DNA of 64,000 nt from Nannochloropsis salina CCMP1776 (GCA_004565275.1 SDOX01000017.1:43898-107897); one strand, 5' to 3'; numbered from the stretch's first letter, positions 53,364-63,931 are shown. Numbers and translations are program-made. The notes: generated by a model from the sequence alone, not told the origin.

Positions 53364-55307
53364 AGTAGGAACATCATATATTCATTCATTCATTCAAAAT
53401 ATAGACAAGGACGCTTGTGTACCGTTATTTAAATATCACTTGACGGAAGAGTGTAGAGCTCTGCTGCTACCGACCTCCTTCTGCTACCACCCAGCTTGGA
53501 ACAAGTCTCTTTCCTGTGCGTTACACTTGTTTGCCCTGAGTAAAACCTGATTATTCGCAAAGATATGAGCATTTAATACGAGGGGTAATGTGTCCGCCGT
53601 GTGTGTTATTACCTGTCATTCGAAATATCACGCATTTCTCACCCCGTCGAATTACACACTTCTAACACCCTGGATTGATAACCAAATTCATGGAGGACAT
53701 ACATGCACACAAACACGATTATCTACACGCCATTTCATTCTCGAACGCTTCATTGCAATAAAGAGGAGTGCTAAAGGGCAAGAGGTGCATTTTTTGCAGT
53801 GTGGGTGTCGCGTACAAGCCTTCCGTTTTGTCTACAAGAGTTTGCCTTTGCGCTCGATGTTGGGATTCTGATCGACCATTCTTGGTGATAGATACGCATA
53901 ATGCGTGTAGTGCATGGCTGTAATTGTTATGTCATTCTATGCAGTCCCAGACTCCTTGCAAAGGCCATGGGCGAATCCGTTAAGACGTCACCTTGCGTTA
54001 CAACCCCAAGCCCGGATTGCGTTAGGAAGTCTCGCTCTCGAGCAGCATCGACATACACCGCGTTGCGGAGCTCGGCCACTATTGCAGTGACGCACGGCCC
54101 GACGGTGCCGACAGATTATGTGTGTCCTCCGAAAACAGGGACCTCCGCCAAATAAATTACAACATGAGCAAGAAGCCTCGTAATCAAATTCTAAACGGGT
54201 GTCACTCGTTACTGGAAAACCGGATTCTATTCAGTAGCACAGCTTCAACATGCTCCTTTTGTACCACATGTTGACAATTCCTACTCCTTATATGCATACC
54301 GCTGCGCCACAACATTTTGACTGCCATCTTAGCTCTACTCTCATCCTCGGACAATACGAAACACCTACTGTCAGACACCTCAAAATCCCACCCTTCACCC
54401 CGTCATTTCGCGCGAAAGACAGCACCTGTTCAGCGTCAAATATCCTTAAGGAGATGCCAATTATGGGTTCTGATTATGAGTTAATCTCTTGAGCATTCAT
54501 GCTGCTTTAGCTCAAACAATCAAGTAATTGTGAAATGTTGACGGTTTGGGTGCATTTCACCATGTGGTATTGTAGGAAAACAAAGTTTTTAATGTGCGGG
54601 GCCCCTTTAGACCCGGTCTAGAATATTTAGCTGGTATCGAATCGCGATGAGCGCTTCCATCAAACCAACGAGAGTTAATGGTTGTAAGTAGTCAGATTTA
54701 AAACGACGTCCTCGATATAGTACAAAGCGATGTCATGTAAGATGCGATCGGGGGGAACGGATGTGAAATAACTACTGTATTAGAGTACGACAGCGAGGAT
54801 GCCTGGATTACAGTAGCATCCAAAACAGCCTGTCAGCGAAATGGAGATTATTATGAGATTAAACAAAATTAATATACACGGATCGACACGAAAGAAATGC
54901 GAGAAGTACTAAGAATATCTACCACCACGCCTACTATACCGGGTTCATTCTTAGGCGATATGAGAACGCGTTTAAAAACTGAGCTATTGTTTTTATTTTC
55001 CCTCTTCCAAGTACCAACTTTACATGTCATCGCACACAGCTGTAGCACCTTTTCAGCATTTATCGACTCCCTCTCGAATGCTTCCTCAGGATAACTTATT
55101 TCATCAGATCTTGCGTTTTTTTCTTGGTCAAAAGTTCGCATCAATTCAGCATCTCAGAGGCGAATCAAGTGGCTGCCACCACGACATACACAAAAAGGTA
55201 CGCTCTAGTCGAGGTTTGCGCACGTTTGAGTGTAATTTCCTTCATTTCCAGCTCGATAAACAGTACTGCGCCTTCTCTTCCGCTCCTCCTGCGCGCCTAA
55301 TTCTCTT
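53364..55307. other. long A/T-rich stretch with no supported gene
   Basis: About 1.9 kb, the poorest part of the window. A GC-richer patch at 53990-54120 is open on the minus strand for ~50 codons (…AELRNAVYVDAARERDFLTQ), and another lies at 54340-54430; they could be exons of an unseen gene, but the flanking splice phases do not fit. Otherwise nothing. Confidence 0.5.
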
Positions 55308-56427
55308 TTACGACACCTGATCCGTCCACTCCACGCGCAATCCCGGCACCATAAAATTTCGCAATATTCTTTGTGTTATCTCCATTCGAACAGAAAAAAG
55401 ACTTTGATTGTTGCCTTCCATGTGAAGCAACACAAGTGGCTGAAGTCCTCCTAAGCCAGAAATCTCCTTGACAGATATTGACCCTCCCGCCACCATCAGG
55501 AAAGGACGAACGCCCTCCAAGACCTGGTCAATGTTCTCTGTAGAAAGTGCTGGGCCCTCAGGCATTGCTTGAATCACCTGCCATGATGCGAGCATACGGA
55601 CGAACGAGAATTAGCTCAAGAAAGTGTGTTGACCCACCCTGCAAGCGCCCCTCAGACACCCCTTGTATGAGACAAGACCTCGGGACCACCAGCTCACCTC
55701 ACTGATCTCCGGAATTTTCTCTTTAAGGCGACGCTCCAGGCCCATTTTCATGGTCATGGTCGAGGACGGGCAGCTTCCACACGCACCTTGAAGCTCCAGC
55801 TTTACAACGGGACCGTCGATCTCGGAAACCACCACATTACCCCTGTCCACAGCCACGGTTGGAAAGAAACACAGACAACAAGTGTCAGGCAATACACATA
55901 CTGAGGCTAAGTTGCTTGACAAGCCACATGTATTGATCACGTCCTCCGCTTTCTTCCCACTATGTGCCCACGTACCCGTCTGACATCAAATAAGGTCGCA
56001 TCTCGTCCAGCACCATCTCCACGTTCTCAAGCGTCAGCGGCAAAGGACCATCGTCCCCTCCATCCTACGTGGTATTGATGTCATGAGAGGAACGAGTGCA
56101 TTAGAGCCATGTATACTACGCATCTCAGCTAAGGGCTTCGAGTCCGGGCAGAAACTACCCCACCCCTTCCGCATTGTTGCATACCTGCTTAACGCCAGAC
56201 TCGAATGGTGAAGTGATTGTGTCAGTTGACGTACTAGAAAGTGGAACGACACGGATCGAAGAAGCGTCTGAGTACGCGCGGAAGGGCTTGAATGTAGCGG
56301 GGAGAAAAGCGTGCGCTAACAGGGGGAAGAGGGCGACGCACGTCAAGAATGCTGATGCTGCCTTGTGGCCGCGTTGTCCACGACCCCTCGGCATCCTTCT
56401 GGCTGGCGAGAAACGGGTTGTAAGCAT
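55308..56427 (-). CDS. NFU: plastid NFU-type iron-sulfur scaffold protein
   Basis: Four exons, 56185-56427, 55976-56064, 55698-55842 and 55308-55577 (phases 0, 2, 0), giving 248 residues. The leader has a hydrophobic stretch ending LLAHAF, an ASAF-like plastid signal, then a Ser-rich transit region. Two NifU C-terminal domains follow. The first reads [20 protein letters not shown] then [19 protein letters not shown], with the CxxC that holds a 4Fe-4S cluster. The second ([20 protein letters not shown]) keeps the fold pattern but has lost CxxC. One intact plus one degenerate copy is the arrangement of plant plastid NFU1-3, which hand clusters to photosystem I and other targets. Start at [11 protein letters not shown]; a start at the next Met (56394) is possible. 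Confidence 0.92.
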
Positions 56428-57361
56428 GATATTTTGGTCCAATGAAAAGGATTGCGGCTTGCTGTGGGGACATTTTCTTGTATTAACCCTCTTGAGACGA
56501 TGCGCGACGCGTCTACGAGCCCAGGCAAGGACAGTAAAGGCAAGATCTACAACGACATCGTATTAAGCAGCCAAAGTCTGCGCGAAACAACCTGTTACCC
56601 AATTTATGCAAACCTGACTACATCTGAGTCGGCCATCGGGAGAATCACAAGAGACAAGACCCCGATATCTTCCCAAATGTCTGTGCTCCTCGCTCTGTGC
56701 TTGCATGCACCTCGCCGTCCAGGTTTCCAAACCTTGGCGCGAAAGCCGATACGCCAAGAGGCGCCTTGGACGCCGCCCCTCGCACATTCTAGCGTGACAG
56801 AGGGGTTCACGTGACTCCGGTCTACCAACATTCCTCAAGGGTGTCCTACATTCATTGTGCACCCAAATGCTAGCTTCTTCTCAATGGATATTTTATTTAT
56901 ATGCGGTCTCGGCTTCTCTAACCTCCCCTCATGATAGATTAGAAGTTACTTTTCAAGCCGTGAACAAAAGTGCGTGGCCACAAGTGGATAGTAGTGGTTT
57001 AGAAGAGCGTGTAAATGACTTGGACTTTCCTCTATGGTGCGCCTTTTTTAATAGAAAAAGAGACGAACCTGGTCGAAAGCAGTTTCATACATAGTGGTGT
57101 CTTCAAAACAAAAATTAATGTATCTAAACATCGAACAACGAGTAGTCCCCAGGCTGAATCACGAGATCAGCCTTGTGAAATGTTTAACGTACAGCAAGCA
57201 AAATGGAGCAGCAGGAAATTGTACAGCCTCCTTTCATTCACTCATTTACTGAGCATATGAAAAATAAATTACGCGAATCTTATGCCTCAAAACTGTACAA
57301 ATTATAACTTCTTTTTCCCTTGGTTACAAAATGATTCACATATCTACATTGCTTGTCAATT
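56428..57361. other. intergenic, 5' flank of NFU
   Basis: About 930 bases; the 3' half (56870-57361) is A/T-rich. Plus-strand open frames at 56452-56814 and 57015-57260 lack features. No gene supported. Confidence 0.6.
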
Positions 57362-58960
57362 TTATCGAGGGAATTCCTGCTCATAGATGGTGGCTGTGGG
57401 ACACACGATAGGCTTCACGCGCCGGCACCAGAATGAGACAAGATCATCGGATCCAAGCAGCTGCACTATCCTCTCATTCTGGACCTCGCATCCTTTTCCT
57501 GCGCCCGCTACACCGAAAGACACCATATTACCACCGCTTTCATGGAGGCGCGTAAGGCGACCTCTCAATTTCCCTACCTCCAAGGCCCATTCCCCGAAAC
57601 CCGATATATTGTCATCGATTCCTCCCCCTGAGGGGTATTCTCGCACTAAGCTGACCCTCACCTCACCTCTTAACCCCTCTTCTTGTAACAAGCTCTGCAT
57701 AAATGAGCCCTCTGCAGCCCGTCGCAAAATTTTCGGTCGGCTCGAGGCCAGGATGCTGGCGCTGTAGGGCGACGGGGGAGGAGGGGAGGAGGAAGCTCCA
57801 GCCTTGTCCTTGCGAGCTGTATTGCCACCGAGAAGTGAAGCCTGCTGGTAAGGTCCATCCACATCCATCATCTCACTGCCGTTTTTCCCCCCGGCCTCCC
57901 CCTCTTTGTCCCCCTCCGTGGGGGCCGCTCGCTCGGAGGGTAAGCCGCCCTCTAAGCCCTCAGTCGACCGCTGCACTCGCCTCACCTCCCGGCGCAGGTT
58001 AAGGAGCACGGACTCCAGAGTGTTGGCCAAAGGCAACGCAGACTCTTCCAGAAGCGAGGAAAGGGCTCTGGAGTAGATGGCCGCGTTGTGTAGAGCGTGC
58101 ACGGCGCCAATCCTGCCCTGGCTGCTCTCGCGGATGGGAACATCTCTACCCCCCCTCCCCCCCCCCCCTTGAGAGGTGTTGCGCAAATTTGCGCGAACTG
58201 CGCATTCATAAAAATAGCGCTCCTCTCGCATCAAGACCTCCTGCAGAGACACGAGGCAGCGCATGGCGTCACATGCACGATCACTGTATGAGGTAATAGC
58301 CTCTCCTCGCCACGCCCACAGCGGTGACAACGGCGACCCCGGTACCAGCGAGATGGGAATTCTCTTGCGCACAAAGCCACTGCCCGCCTCTCCCGCTGCG
58401 GCGTCAAAGGGCGAAAAGGGCTCGTTCTCGACCTGAGCAAGACCCCGGGCCATGGAACTCCCCTCCCCCTCCCCTCCCCCTCTCCTCGCAGCCGCGAAAG
58501 CAGGCACAGACTGAAAGGCCGTCAATGCTACTCGTCCGCTTTGCTGTTTTAAGTCGTCTTGGAATACGGCACAAATGAGACCAAAAAATCCGGCGTCCAT
58601 GGCCTGGTATTGTGCCTGCGTTCGAATGTCCACGTGGCTGGGAAGCACGGTGATGTGCGGGTGGGAATGAAACCACCCAATAATCCTAATGTCCTGGCCT
58701 GAAGCGCTTTTCAGTGTCGAGGCCAGTTCCTCTGCCTCGGCGAGCTGCTCGTAGCCTACCTCCACTCGGTCCTTGCGACGATCTGTCCGGGCCATGACTA
58801 TTACGTGTACCACTTCTGCCTCTACATGCTCGCCCGTGGCCGGATCGGCCATCCAGGTGCCCAAGAGGACTGACATGACTTCCTGTCGCTCAGTAGAAAG
58901 AGCTTGTGCGATGCAGCAGTTGAGAGCCTCATGCGTGATGCGAACGTGCTCAAGAGACAT
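57362..58960 (-). CDS. BRCC3: BRCC36-like JAMM/MPN+ deubiquitinase
   Basis: Single exon, 532 residues from ATG 58960 (human BRCC36 is 316). The MPN+ domain has MARTDRRKDRVEVGYEQLAE, then GWFHSHPHITVLPSHVDIRT with zinc ligands His98, His100 and Asp111 and the catalytic Glu near residue 27 (ERQEVMSVLLG). QAQYQAMDAGFFGLICAVF and GRVALTAFQS follow. The HSHPHITVxPSHVD form is specific for BRCC36 rather than CSN5, Rpn11 or AMSH, so K63-linked ubiquitin is the expected substrate, in a BRISC- or BRCA1-A-like complex. The second MPN half has Gly/Glu inserts, and a C-terminal extension of some 200 residues (57362-57960) has no human counterpart and ends TATIYEQEFPR. The partner Abraxas/KIAA0157 is not in this window. 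Confidence 0.92.
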   Translation of the reverse strand: MSLEHVRITHEALNCCIAQALSTERQEVMSVLLGTWMADPATGEHVEAEVVHVIVMARTDRRKDRVEVGYEQLAEAEELASTLKSASGQDIRIIGWFHSHPHITVLPSHVDIRTQAQYQAMDAGFFGLICAVFQDDLKQQSGRVALTAFQSVPAFAAARRGGGEGEGSSMARGLAQVENEPFSPFDAAAGEAGSGFVRKRIPISLVPGSPLSPLWAWRGEAITSYSDRACDAMRCLVSLQEVLMREERYFYECAVRANLRNTSQGGGGRGGRDVPIRESSQGRIGAVHALHNAAIYSRALSSLLEESALPLANTLESVLLNLRREVRRVQRSTEGLEGGLPSERAAPTEGDKEGEAGGKNGSEMMDVDGPYQQASLLGGNTARKDKAGASSSPPPPSPYSASILASSRPKILRRAAEGSFMQSLLQEEGLRGEVRVSLVREYPSGGGIDDNISGFGEWALEVGKLRGRLTRLHESGGNMVSFGVAGAGKGCEVQNERIVQLLGSDDLVSFWCRRVKPIVCPTATIYEQEFPR

Positions 58961-59376
58961 GCCCACGGGCTTTGTGATGATGAAAAAGAGGGCGGGAGGT
59001 TAGTGCATGCGGTGTGCCCAGCAAGAGCACAGAAAAGCCAAAAGTTGAGTGAGGACGCTCTACAGCACAAAGCCACGAATCAAGCATGATTATTTTCTCA
59101 TGCCAGTATTATATTCCCCATTACCATCTCTCCCACGTAGGTCGCTGAACTCGCGCTCTCGCTTGAGCGACGCGGAAGGGGTTACCAACTAGTAAGAGAC
59201 GTGCCCGAATCGGTGTAAGTCACTTTCTGGCCGGCGGGGTTCGCCCCTGGACTTGACAACTTCTAAGCTGTACGGCAGAAGGGTGCGGTGCTTTGTTTTG
59301 TTCACGAAGTGCTCTTTCATTTGATAAGCGCACGCGTCTGCCCTGACAGGATCCACTCGAGCATCACGGGCTCATC
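58961..59376. promoter_or_regulatory. short bidirectional promoter region between BRCC36 and CSN6
   Basis: 416 bases between two divergent start codons. CATCACAAAG (minus strand, before BRCC36) and CCCTGACAG (plus strand, before CSN6) look like acceptors, so both genes may have leader introns inside this gap. No specific factor site can be named. Confidence 0.55.
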
Positions 59377-60480
59377 ATGTCTTCTTCGGCGGAGGCAACT
59401 GCGATGGAAGTAGGGGAGACAGAAGAAAGTGGGAATACCAGCACGACAGGGGGTTCTGGCCTAAATGCTCCCACCGCTGCCGCTCAAGAGGAGAGGAGCG
59501 TGGTGCTTGAGGAAGAGGCAGGCAACAAAAGCGGACGTCACGTCGCCTTGCACCCCTTAGCGCTTGTCACCATCTGCGATCATTGCACACGGGTTAAGGT
59601 GGGCGGTTCGTTACTTCCCGTCACATCACGGATCCTGGGCATTCTTTTTGGTGTGCAAAATGGTCTGCAAGTGTCCATCACGGACGCATTCGAACTCCAG
59701 TACGAAATTACCGAAAATGGGAGTGTCAAGATACCTGCTGGGTACGTGATTGAGAAGAAGGAGCTGTTCGGGGCCGTGAATCAGGGTGCAGAGGTAATGG
59801 GATGGTACAGCGTGGGGGAGCATGTGTTGCCTGGGGACCTGGAGATCCATCGGGCAATGACCGAGTGGAATGAGAGCCCTTTCTTCCTCCTCCTCTCCCC
59901 GGCCGCCAGCCCCGGCGGGGACGAAGGGGGAGCGGCGCCGGGTGTGAAAGAGGGTGAACTGCCCGCGCGCGTCTTTGAGACAGAGCTTCACATGATGCGA
60001 GGTGTGCCCAGCATGCTCTTCGTGCCCGTTCCCTTCCGTTTGACCGCGGCGGAGGCGGAGCGGATCTCGGTCGAGCACGTGGTAAAGGCTGCCCCGCTCG
60101 AAGCCGCCTCCTGGGTGGACCTGCACGTGGACGTGGTCAAGAGCTCTCTCTCCGCCCTGGTGGCTAGGGTCAAGGCCATCCTCAGGCTCTTACAGGCCGT
60201 CAAGAACGGGCAGGCGCCCCCCGACCGCCGACTCCTCCGCATGGTGCGCGCTCTTTGCGACCGGCTCCCGGCGGCGGGCCCGTCCGGCGACTTCAAGGAC
60301 GCGTTAACCGGGGACTACCAAGACAGCCTGGTGATCACGTACCTGGCCTCCATCACGAAGCTATCCTCTTTCTCGAGCGAGGTCTCGGACAAGTTCGGCG
60401 CGGCCTTTGGGGAGGCGAGCACCGGGGGAGGAGGGTTAGGGGGGTACAAGGGGCCGGCGGGTGCAAGGGGGAGGCGGTGA
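59377..60480 (+). CDS. CSN6: COP9 signalosome subunit 6 (MPN-)
   Basis: Single exon, 367 residues. After a ~55-residue acidic Ser/Thr-rich N terminus, the MPN domain begins VALHPLALVTICDHCTRVKV and continues ILGILFGVQNGLQVSITDAF, MGWYSVGEHVLPGDLEIHR and ESPFFLLLSP. The position of the JAMM HxHx10D motif is filled by SVGEHVLPGD, so it is a non-catalytic MPN subunit, and AEAERISVEHV is the CSN6 hallmark. The C-terminal helices (RVKAILRLLQAVKNGQ, DSLVITYLASITKLSSF) pack with CSN5 partners in the signalosome, which removes NEDD8 from cullins. The last ~20 residues are a Gly-rich extension (STGGGGLGGYKG). The eIF3f and Rpn8 alternatives fit less well. Confidence 0.94.
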   Translation: MSSSAEATAMEVGETEESGNTSTTGGSGLNAPTAAAQEERSVVLEEEAGNKSGRHVALHPLALVTICDHCTRVKVGGSLLPVTSRILGILFGVQNGLQVSITDAFELQYEITENGSVKIPAGYVIEKKELFGAVNQGAEVMGWYSVGEHVLPGDLEIHRAMTEWNESPFFLLLSPAASPGGDEGGAAPGVKEGELPARVFETELHMMRGVPSMLFVPVPFRLTAAEAERISVEHVVKAAPLEAASWVDLHVDVVKSSLSALVARVKAILRLLQAVKNGQAPPDRRLLRMVRALCDRLPAAGPSGDFKDALTGDYQDSLVITYLASITKLSSFSSEVSDKFGAAFGEASTGGGGLGGYKGPAGARGRR

Positions 60481-61079
60481 GAGGGGGGGTTGTGAGAGGG
60501 CGGGGCGTTGCTGGCGGAAGATGAGGGAATGGGAAGGAGTGCGGGTGGGCATGTACAATGAAAGCGCGGCGAAGCACGAACGCGCATCCCCGGGCGGTAT
60601 AACAGAAAGTCCTGGGAGCACCCATGCTTTCTGCACGCGACGACAGCAAAGTACAGACATTAGACGCACGCAGGAGTCCATTGCCAAGCGCCTCGGGTAG
60701 TTCCGTCCTTTCTGTCTCTTCTTTGGTTCACGTGCCCCCCCGCGCCAAGTCACTGCCCCTCTAAATTCACAACTCTGCACACTCCCACAGCCCCCCTCCC
60801 TCCAGGCCACTCCTGCTCCCTCAGCTTCCCAATACAGGTACAGGCTTCCCTTTTGAGCCAACCTTCGCCCCAATGAGAGTGGCTACACAACCACGTTTCG
60901 ATCCTTACGACCAGGCCCCGCTCCTCCCCCCTAGCCCTCCCGTGGTCCCATGTGTCGCACGTTGAGGAGCCGATGCGTGCTCTGTCCTCCTTGACGTCCC
61001 GCCCTGTCCTCCTTGACGTCCCGCCCTGTCCTCCTTGACGTCCCGCCCTGTCCTCCGTGACGTCCCGCCCTGTCCCCTC
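60481..61079. other. convergent intergenic gap (CSN6 + / DUF3611 -)
   Basis: About 600 bases with both 3' untranslated regions and a TGACGTC-containing tandem repeat (separate entry). No gene seen. Confidence 0.65.
60982..61076. repeat. 22-bp tandem repeat, four copies, each with TGACGTC
   Basis: The unit is CTGTCCTCCTTGACGTCCCG plus CC, repeated with exactly 22-base spacing; TGACGTC occurs at 60992, 61014, 61036 and 61058 (the last copy has GTGACGTC). TGACGTC is the core bound by CREB/ATF/TGA-type bZIP factors. The copies are almost identical. Confidence 0.93.
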
Positions 61080-62152
61080 TCAACCCGACCCGCGGGCCGC
61101 CCTTGATATCTTACTGTATCGTAGTAAGAGCAGCAAGGATGAGACCAGGGAGATGAAGTGCGAGAGCAAGATGTTCGTGTTCGCCTGAATGACGAAGATG
61201 TCTACCGGCTGCACTGTCGGGGAGGCGATAGCCCCGCCCATCGCCGATTGGTTGATGACTAGGGGAGAAAACCCCTGCTGAGACAGCACTCGCGCCATCA
61301 GGTTTCCCACGAATTGCTCGGCGCCGATCAAGGCGGTGAGGAGGCCGAGCAGGTTGATGACAATGGCCGTTCGCACCACGCGTCGGACCATAGCCAGGGA
61401 GGTGGGCGGCTCCAGCACAGCCCGTCGAATGCGCTTGGCCACCCCCGTGAATCCCCAGGTCCAGAAAATGGAGATCGCACCCAAACAGAGCCCGCTGGCC
61501 GCGAAGATGTAGCCGTTGCTAAAGATACTTTTTGCCGCCAGGGAGGGCCCCCCTCCGGAGGGGGCGACGAAGGAGTTCGTAAAGAACAGGATCACTCCCG
61601 CTACGGTGTTACAGATCACTTGCGCCCACCACGAGAACCAGGCGGTCGAATGCAAAAATTTCGAGTACTGACGAAGTTCGATTTTCAAACCTGCAAACAA
61701 GAGGGGGACAATGAGCCGGGAGGAGGCGGCGGGGAAGCCAGCAAGGAGACCGCGACTTACCATCGCTCTTTAAAGTTGCAGCCGGGTCGCTGTCAGCATT
61801 CAAAGATGCCGCCTCGAGTGCAGGAAGCACGCCGAAGCCTTTCTGAGTCGCGAAAAGAGACGGCGGTGCCAGCTTCAAATTATGCCTGGAGGGGTAGAGA
61901 CCCAGTGCACTGCTTCAGCACGCGTTCGTTTCCCCCCCCCCAATCATCCAAGCTACTCACCTTGGATGCAAATGAAGAGCTTGTTGGGCATGTACAAGGC
62001 GGGCAGGGATACTGCTGGGAAAGTATGCGTGGCCGACGCTGAAAAGAAAATTAGAGGCCACAGCCAGGCATGGAAGGAAGGAGCTAAGCCTTCGCACCAT
62101 GCTTGCTGTCGAGCCTGCCCACGGCAAGTCCTAGGAAAGGTACGCGCATCAT
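61080..62152 (-). CDS. DUF3611 family membrane protein, probably plastid
   Basis: Main exon 61080-61690 (acceptor TTTGCAG), joined in phase 1 to 61761-61872. Upstream, two small exons, 61961-62038 and 62123-62152, fit by phase and consensus (GTGAGT donor after SSSFASK) and give 276 residues, but this N terminus is tentative. The core ELRQYSKFLHSTAWFSWWAQ, then FSNGYIFAASGLCLGAISIF and WTWGFTGVAKRI, is the DUF3611 signature, a family found in cyanobacteria and plastids. Four hydrophobic helices are visible (around 61610, 61500, 61350 and 61120). Family members are thought to sit in the thylakoid or plastid envelope; function is unknown. The start MMRVPFLGLA could begin a signal peptide. Confidence 0.78.
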
Positions 62153-62940
62153 GAGCAGCTCGTCCAGAAAGTCATGCGTGGAACGCCTATGTCACGCAAC
62201 TGGGCCATGACCGGACCGTGCCTGGCCCGGTCCGCCCTCCTCCCGGGAGGGCATGTCTCGGACTGGGAGTCTCACTCGAGATGGCGAGGTCGGGGGCGAG
62301 GCCTGAGGAAAACCCGGCCCGGGCAGATTTTTCCAGTCCGCGGCCGCTTTTCGAATTGTTTTTCATCCCGCAGAATTGTTTGTTCGTCTGCTTGTGTCCA
62401 CTGGGGAAGGCGCCTGCGTCCTTTTTCTGGCACGGCGTGGGTAGTAGCATGAAAGGGAGGAGGGCGGGGCCGGGGGTTGGGACGCCGCCAGTCGCACAGG
62501 CTTTCGACAGTCTTCCCTTTCCTCCTCAGACGGGGGGTCGGGTCGCACAGCGGAAACACGGTAATTTGCGACGGTGCTCTTCCTATTGCTTTTCGCCATG
62601 CGTTCATATGTGAAAGGATCATGATAGAGGGTACGAAAAGTAGTCAAAATTGTGGATTTTGAAAAGAAAATTTGGTATCATGACTCGTCCGCTTGAGCCT
62701 GTATAGGTATATCACGGAGCCTAAATTTCAAGAGTCCTCTCACACATTCTGAATTTCTGTTTTTAAATATCCATGGACAGAAATATTTCGACGGGAGAGG
62801 TACTTTTTGGCATGCGCGGTAGCAAAAAATGAAACTTTTTATGAAAATTCTACCTGCGTCAATCCGTCACAGTTCGCAATCACACAAACGACCAATATGA
62901 ACTTTTTCTATTTTTGTTTCTCGGCAGGGCCTACTTTCCC
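62153..62940. other. divergent intergenic region (DUF3611 - / family member B +)
   Basis: GC-rich to about 62600 with a palindromic GGACCGTGCCTGGCCCGGTCC at 62214-62234, then A/T-rich. A TTTCTCGGCAG acceptor at 62917-62927 precedes the next coding exon, so an upstream exon of that gene may lie here. No gene supported. Confidence 0.5.
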
Positions 62941-63931
62941 ATGGCTACGGACGCAGGAAGAGTAAGACCAACATCTGCATCGTCTTCTGTCACAAACTTG
63001 AGTGATTCGCACGCGCCAATAACCGAGGAGATGGATGGTACATTCCTTCCTGCGACAGAAGTCGTGGAGGCGGAGGAGCAGGATGTTGTTGGCGCTTGGG
63101 GTCGCCCTATATCTCGTTTTGGTTTTCATCGGGTAAGTCGTGTGATGTGCGTGGCTGCATTTTTCAAAATGTGCGTATCATAAATACTTCTCCATACGCA
63201 TCCAAATACGTAGCACGGGGTCTATCGACGCAAGCCACGCCTGTTCCCAAGTAGCATGGTAGCAAACGCCCAACGGGTCGAATCAATATTCCTAAGACAC
63301 TATCGGGAGAATGTCTTGGACAAAATTCAGGGTGAAAAGGTAGAACCGTTGAAGCCCAAGCGCCCCGTCCGACGGACAGCCGCCGCGGAGGCGGGGGACC
63401 CCGCACATTGCTTCAATGGCGACCGGAATGGCACATCCCCGGATCCGCAAGCAGGACATGTCCTTGGCAGGAGAGGGCCGGCGCTGAGTGATGTCGAACA
63501 GGCGCATCTTCCAGAAGGCCAGACGGACGAGAGCGAGCACACGCAACAGAAAGCATCGGCGGATCTGAAGGAATTGCGGAGAGCGACGCGCTCGACTGGA
63601 AGGGGGATCGAGGACTGGATGAAAATTCCTGTCGCGGCTACAGTGCGCGTCCCATCAGGGGATTTAGAGAAGCTGGATGGGATGGTCTACGTCAGCACCG
63701 ACACGGGGGGTAAGTACTCGGAGTGATCTCTGAAATCCACCGGGTCCCCGCGGGCCACATGCTCTCCCTTTGTCATTGCCTTTGCGAGCAATCGATGATC
63801 ACTTGATGCACTATCATGTCGCGCACAAACAGCTTTATTCAGGCAGCAAGGGGGAGTATATTTCGAGACCATGTGGAGGGGCAGCGTCCACAAGTATTTC
63901 ATTCCCGACTCGGAGCTTCCCATGGTCTCAG
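62941..63931 (+). CDS. unrecognised protein, member B of the local family, cut by the window end
   Basis: Visible exons: 62941-63132 (possibly starting at 62928 if coding upstream), 63214-63709 and 63833-63931 (phases 0, 1, 1), about 262 residues before the last GTACGT donor, and it continues beyond 64000. The residues KELRRATR, IEDWMKIPV, GMVYVSTDTG and GSVHKYFIPDSELPMV align without gaps to member A at 52.6-52.9 kb, and the last exon is 99 nt in both. This copy has an extra ~70-residue Pro/Gly/Asp-rich stretch before the core and lacks the intron that splits member A at 52896-52970. It is GC-richer than member A. No known domain was recognised. Confidence 0.68.

Noticed and set aside
53980-54130. 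Possible minus-strand exon in the A/T-rich stretch
   Set aside because: About 50 good-looking codons, but an upstream in-frame stop and incompatible splice phases leave it unsupported.
59377-60480. eIF3f or Rpn8 as identity of the MPN- protein
   Set aside because: The AEAERISVEHV block and the C-terminal helices fit CSN6; the eIF3f and Rpn8 signatures are absent.
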